This document shows, in pieces, positions 5,528 through 8,996 of a DNA stretch of 8,996 nt. This DNA comes from Elusimicrobia bacterium RIFCSPLOWO2_12_FULL_59_9. Lineage in GTDB: Bacteria > Elusimicrobiota > Elusimicrobia > O2-12-FULL-59-9. The position numbers and the translations under genes are program-made. A model generated the notes under the pieces. That model was not told where the DNA came from and ran no database searches. It saw nothing but the letters and a program-made list of their open reading frames with translations. Every line of letters begins with the position of its first letter. Position 1 is the stretch's first letter. The DNA is taken from assembly GCA_001800185.1 (NCBI GenBank), contig MGUX01000165.1:30060-39055 (forward strand), given 5' to 3'.

Positions 5528-6795
5528 AATCCGCCTCAGGCAGGCTTAAAAAGTTCTATGACGGTTCCGCCGCCTCGCGAGAAGGAAAGCCGGGCGATGC
5601 CTCCGCTGTGGCGCTTAAGCGCGCCAGTTCCGGCGCCCCAAAAGCGAGCCGTGACTCAGCCGGCACGCTGAAGCGGGCGCTGTCCCGCGTGAGAAAACCG
5701 CCGGAGATTGCCTCCGTTGTTTTTGCGACCCCTGAACAGGAGAGGTTCAGCAAGTCGTGGAATAAGGAAATGAAGAAAAAGATCGGCGGTAATCCCGTGG
5801 GCCGCGAGGTGCTGAGCTACGTGGGCGGCGACCTGCCGCCGGTTGCCCTCATTGATGACCACGAAAAAAAGCGCCTTGCATCTCATCATGCCTATCAAAA
5901 TAAGATTTCCCTGAATACGTCTTGGATGCTGAAGGAAATCCGCCATCATGACCCAGGGGCGCCTGTGGAAAAAAGTCCCGAGGCCGTCGCGCGGTATCTC
6001 AATGATAATCCGAAAATTCGGGAAAAGATCACGGACGCGTATCAAGGGGTCATGGTGCATGAGTTGACCCATAATGCGCAGATGCACGCTTTTAAAAAAG
6101 ATGTCATTAAAAATTTACACGTCATCGAGGCAGAACAGCATGCTTTTACCCTGCAGGCTAAATACAGCTTGGCCGAAATGGAAAGAAATTCGCGATATCT
6201 GCGAAGCGATTCTCCCATATCACGCTTTGAACGCAAGAATATGCGGAAGGCTTTGGGGGACTATGATCAGCACATGCGCGATATACCGACCAGGAAGAGC
6301 TATAGTAAACTTGTTTCCGCGGAGGAAAAGAGAGAAAAACTGACGCAGAGCAGAGAAGAGAAAACTCCGGAAAGAGACAGGGAAATTGCTGCCCTCAAGA
6401 AAAATGAGGAGTTCTATGGTAGATTTTTCGAACAGGAAAAAGGCGAGTGGCCCAAAAAGCGGGTCTCGGGTCTTGTGCTTTTAGCCGAAAGAGAGGCCCA
6501 AACCAATCCGCACACCGCCGTCTCCGAATTGATTTTGGCAAAATCAGACCCTTCCTTTGACGATGCGCCTGAGCCTCTAAGACGTCAATTTGATAAGACG
6601 GCGGACTCCGCGCTATCGGCAGAACTGAACTCTCATAGGACCCAAACCGCAGGCAAGCTGCGGTCCGGCGAGCTGTTGGATTTTGAAAGAAGGCGTTTGG
6701 TGGGAGCCTACAGCAACCTGGAGCGTCCGATACCAGCCGAGCTGTACCAATCGCAGGAACGGCAGGGGCTGAGGGCCAGAACGCGCGTCAGATAA
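5506..6795 (+). CDS. Protein B, C-terminal half with HExxH zinc metalloprotease motif
   Basis: This 429-residue frame overlaps the first half by 22 bases. Its beginning matches the A region around DIGKANRLFDGA. A basic linker follows, to about residue 70. The predicted protease domain is about 75-240. It has GGDLPPVAL, then VMVHELTHNAQ with H185, E186 and H189, and EAEQHA (208-213). E208 and E210 match E436 and E438 of A, so the ExEQxA pattern is conserved in both. A Lys/Glu-rich helical C-terminal region aligns with A (EFYGRFFE, GLVLLAERE). No signal peptide is present and no good Shine-Dalgarno precedes ATG 5506, so alone this half would be cytoplasmic. Base composition is visibly more AT-rich than in A, notably at 6060-6120. 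I read both halves as one recently broken gene, or as a sequencing error. Confidence 0.75.
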   Translation: MVSSRDIKSASGRLKKFYDGSAASREGKPGDASAVALKRASSGAPKASRDSAGTLKRALSRVRKPPEIASVVFATPEQERFSKSWNKEMKKKIGGNPVGREVLSYVGGDLPPVALIDDHEKKRLASHHAYQNKISLNTSWMLKEIRHHDPGAPVEKSPEAVARYLNDNPKIREKITDAYQGVMVHELTHNAQMHAFKKDVIKNLHVIEAEQHAFTLQAKYSLAEMERNSRYLRSDSPISRFERKNMRKALGDYDQHMRDIPTRKSYSKLVSAEEKREKLTQSREEKTPERDREIAALKKNEEFYGRFFEQEKGEWPKKRVSGLVLLAEREAQTNPHTAVSELILAKSDPSFDDAPEPLRRQFDKTADSALSAELNSHRTQTAGKLRSGELLDFERRRLVGAYSNLERPIPAELYQSQERQGLRARTRVR

Positions 6796-6818
6796 AGGCC
6801 ATCGGGGCATAGTCATTG

Positions 6819-7424
6819 ATGAGATATAAATCTAGAATCTTGGTTTCCGCCACCCTGGTCGCTGCGGTCCTGGCTGTCGTGGGAATTTATACTCTAGGAA
6901 AGCCTGATTTCGGTTCGGAGGCGGCGTCCGACACCTTTAAGCGCCAGGATGGAATCTTTGAGTGCCGGTTCCCCAAGGGCTGGGAAAACCGTCCCGCCGT
7001 CTATTCCGATACCCCCCAGGCCGTCTTCGTGGCTCCACCGCCTTCCGAGGCGTCTGATACGGCGGCCGTGCCATCCATGTGGGTCTACTTCTACGCCGAA
7101 GGCAATCCCGCCTTCAAGGACTCGGAAACCTATATCTTGATGCATACCCTGTCAACCGAGGACCACCGCATCAGCGAGGTGACGGAAGTCAGGCTCAACG
7201 AAAGGCTGGTCAAAAGTTTTTGGGTGGAACGGCCTCTCATTGGTTCGCCCGAAAACACGCGGGAGGTGATCGTCAAGGAAGATTACGTCGTCTTCGATAC
7301 GGACAAGGGCTTTTTTGTTTTGGGCCTGACCTGGCCCCTTCAGGAAAAGGCCTTCGCGGCACAGGAAAAGCGCATCCGCTCACAGTTCGACGCATTCCTG
7401 AAGTCCTTCCGGTTTTCCGTCTAA
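6819..7424 (+). CDS. Small membrane-anchored protein, possibly PsbP/DcrB-like
   Basis: This 201-residue protein has one N-terminal hydrophobic segment (about residues 6-25, SRILVSATLVAAVLAVVGIY) after a basic start, so the rest should lie outside the cytoplasm. The soluble part begins with FECRFPKGW and ends with F-x-x-F-L-K-S-F-R-F. These brackets, with 'DYVVFDTDKGFFVLGL' between them, are reminiscent of the PsbP/DcrB (DUF1795) fold. That is a pattern resemblance, not a firm assignment, and no catalytic residues can be named. ATG 6819 is preferred over the adjacent TTG 6816; GGGG at 6804-6807 is 11 bases upstream. It starts 23 bases after gene B and is probably in the same transcript. Its stop lies 4 bases from the stop of the convergent metH. 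Confidence 0.75.
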   Translation: MRYKSRILVSATLVAAVLAVVGIYTLGKPDFGSEAASDTFKRQDGIFECRFPKGWENRPAVYSDTPQAVFVAPPPSEASDTAAVPSMWVYFYAEGNPAFKDSETYILMHTLSTEDHRISEVTEVRLNERLVKSFWVERPLIGSPENTREVIVKEDYVVFDTDKGFFVLGLTWPLQEKAFAAQEKRIRSQFDAFLKSFRFSV

Positions 7425-7428
7425 AAAA

Positions 7429-8996
7429 CTATCCGTTTAAGTTGACGCTGAAGTAGCGGGCGTCGGGGTGGTGGAAAACCAGGGCCGAGACGCTGGCTTC
7501 CGGGCTCATCATAAATCCCTCGGTGAGCTCCACGCCGATGTTTTTTTCGGGCTCAAGCAGGCTGAAGAGCTTGGCTTGGTCCTCCAGGTTGGGGCAGGCG
7601 GGATAGCCGAAGCTGACCCGCAGCCCCCGGTAGCGGGCCTGGAACTTGTCCTTGAGCGTGAGCGCCGGGGGGTCTTTAAAGCCCCACATGGCCCGGACTT
7701 TTTCATGCAGAAGCTCCGCGAAGGCCTCCGCGCTTTCGATGGCGACGGCTTGAAGGGCGTGGCTTTTTAAATACTCTCCCTCGTCCCGAAATTTTTCCGA
7801 CAGTTCGCGTATGTTTTTCCCGCAAGTGACGACGAACAAAGCCACGTAATCCATTTTGCCCGAGGATTTCGGAAGGAGGAAGTCGGCCAGGCACAGCCCC
7901 TCGCCGCTTTTCTGCCTTGGGAAATCGAAGCGTTCCAGCACCCTTGAGCCCTCATTGGAATCGTAGAATAAAATTGAGTCGCCGTCGCTTTGCGCCGGAA
8001 AAAATTGATAAACGGCCCGGGATTTCATCACGCTGTCGGCCAGGATTTCCTCCTGGAGCTGCTGCACGCGCCTGTGCAGCTCGAGAGCCTTGGCGTTTTG
8101 CTCCTTGAGAAGCCGGTCCAGGCCGCCTCTGAGTCCCAGGTGCTTGCCGTAAAGCATGATGGGGTTGAGGTAGTTGAAAATTTCCTCCACGCGGTAATCG
8201 GGGACCACGTGGCGCTTGAGGTCGGGCGGGACGGGGACTTCTGCGAGCGGCGCGATCGCGGCTTTTTTCCTTTCGGGCTCCGGGGCCCCGGTCTGCGGCG
8301 TGGGGACGGGAGTGGCCAGAATCACCTGTTTCTCGGCGTTTTTCCGGACGGCGGCATGGCGCTTGGCGGGGTCGGCCAGTTGGTTGGCGATGTCCAGGCC
8401 GTGCATGGCGTCTTTGGCGTAAAATACCGGGCCTTCGTACTGCGGAGCGATTTTTGAGGCCGTGAATTTGGCCGTCAGCGCGGCGCCGCCCACCAGCATG
8501 GGGATCCGGATTCCGGCCGTGGTCAAATCCGTGGCGGTGGCCACCATCTGCTGGGCGGATTTGACCAGGAGGCCCGATAGGCCGACGGCGTCGGGCTGGA
8601 CTTTCTCGATGGTCTTGATGAGGGTTTCGGGGATGACCTTGATGCCCAGATCGGTGATGTCAAAGCCGTTGTTTTTGAAGATGATGTGCACCAGGTTTTT
8701 GCCGATATCGTGGACGTCGCCTTTGACCGTGGCCAGGACGATTTTGCCCTTGGTCGCGGTGGAGGCCTTGTCCATGTGCGGCTCCAGGAAGGTCACCGCG
8801 GCCTTCATCACTTCGGCGCTCTGCAGCACCTCCGCGACGATGAGATCGTTATTGGCGAAGAGCCGGCCGACCTCCGCCATTCCGGCCATGAGGGGGCCGT
8901 TGATGATTTCAAGCGGCTTCTTGGCTTTGAGGATTTCGCCAAGGTCTTCAATCAGGCGTTCCTTGGTGCCCTCGACCACCTTCCGGGCCAAGCGCT
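7429..8996 (-). CDS. metH: Methionine synthase, cobalamin-dependent, C-terminal part (5' end outside window)
   Basis: MetH transfers a methyl group from methyltetrahydrofolate to homocysteine through methylcobalamin in the cytoplasm. About 522 residues are visible, counted from the edge. Residues 1-75 form the helical cap domain (EIINGPLMAGMAEVGRLF). The B12-binding domain follows, with KGDVHDIGKN (D92, H94, G97); H94 is the expected lower cobalt ligand. SGLLVKSAQQM and VGGAALT lie further on. A Pro/Ala-rich linker (about 225-265) leads to the reactivation domain. This has YRGLRVSFGYPACP (GYPACP at 462-467) for S-adenosylmethionine binding, and ends in MMSPEASVSALVFHHPDARYFSV as in Escherichia coli MetH. 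The homocysteine and folate domains are expected upstream of the window, or could be encoded separately. The frame is open to the edge (CGC before the TTG at 8991), so that TTG is not the true start. Confidence 0.96.
   Translation of the reverse strand, partial: RLARKVVEGTKERLIEDLGEILKAKKPLEIINGPLMAGMAEVGRLFANNDLIVAEVLQSAEVMKAAVTFLEPHMDKASTATKGKIVLATVKGDVHDIGKNLVHIIFKNNGFDITDLGIKVIPETLIKTIEKVQPDAVGLSGLLVKSAQQMVATATDLTTAGIRIPMLVGGAALTAKFTASKIAPQYEGPVFYAKDAMHGLDIANQLADPAKRHAAVRKNAEKQVILATPVPTPQTGAPEPERKKAAIAPLAEVPVPPDLKRHVVPDYRVEEIFNYLNPIMLYGKHLGLRGGLDRLLKEQNAKALELHRRVQQLQEEILADSVMKSRAVYQFFPAQSDGDSILFYDSNEGSRVLERFDFPRQKSGEGLCLADFLLPKSSGKMDYVALFVVTCGKNIRELSEKFRDEGEYLKSHALQAVAIESAEAFAELLHEKVRAMWGFKDPPALTLKDKFQARYRGLRVSFGYPACPNLEDQAKLFSLLEPEKNIGVELTEGFMMSPEASVSALVFHHPDARYFSVNLNG

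Noticed and set aside
7421..7431. Terminator between the convergent genes at 7424 and 7429
   Set aside because: Only 4 bases separate the stops and no stem-loop is visible there.

Overview
This 9 kb window comes from a GC-rich bacterial chromosome. Evidence for Bacteria includes a bacterial-type tRNA, sigma-70-like promoters, signal peptides typical of a Gram-negative-style envelope, and a cobalamin-dependent methionine synthase. No marker fixes the phylum. The tRNA lacks an encoded CCA, and much of the content is secreted proteins I do not recognise, so an under-sampled environmental lineage is likely. Elusimicrobiota or a similar phylum is only a guess.

Layout. Positions 1-1195 (minus strand) hold two consecutive exported proteins. 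The first is a PAP2-type phosphatase with the full catalytic signature. The second starts 6 bases after it and looks like the N-terminus of another PAP2-type protein cut by the window edge. A good sigma-70-like promoter (1263-1235) drives them. Positions 1316-1471 hold two 78-base units of a structured repeat, each with three hairpins in the same register and with compensatory base changes. These units run exactly in phase into a CAU-anticodon tRNA (1472-1545). A DUF169 protein follows (1571-2278).

The centre of the window (2348-6795) is a tandem pair of homologous exported proteins, called A and B here. Both have a two-cysteine N-terminal domain, a low-complexity linker, a zincin-type HExxH domain with a downstream ExEQxA motif, and a helical C-terminal region. 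A appears to be transcribed from a strong promoter placed so that the start codon itself is the predicted transcription start, giving a leaderless mRNA. The 3' end of A carries a perfect 380-base tandem duplication with AGGC at its borders. It replaces A's last 13 residues with one and leaves a 139-codon remnant between A and B. B is split by an apparent one-base deletion in a run of five A. A small membrane-anchored protein (6819-7424) closes the rightward run.

The right end (7429-8996, minus strand) is the C-terminal part of methionine synthase MetH, with cap, B12-binding and reactivation domains. It converges on the small membrane protein with only 4 bases between the stop codons.

The most interesting items are the A/B putative metalloprotease pair undergoing duplication and decay, and the phased hairpin repeat abutting the tRNA.
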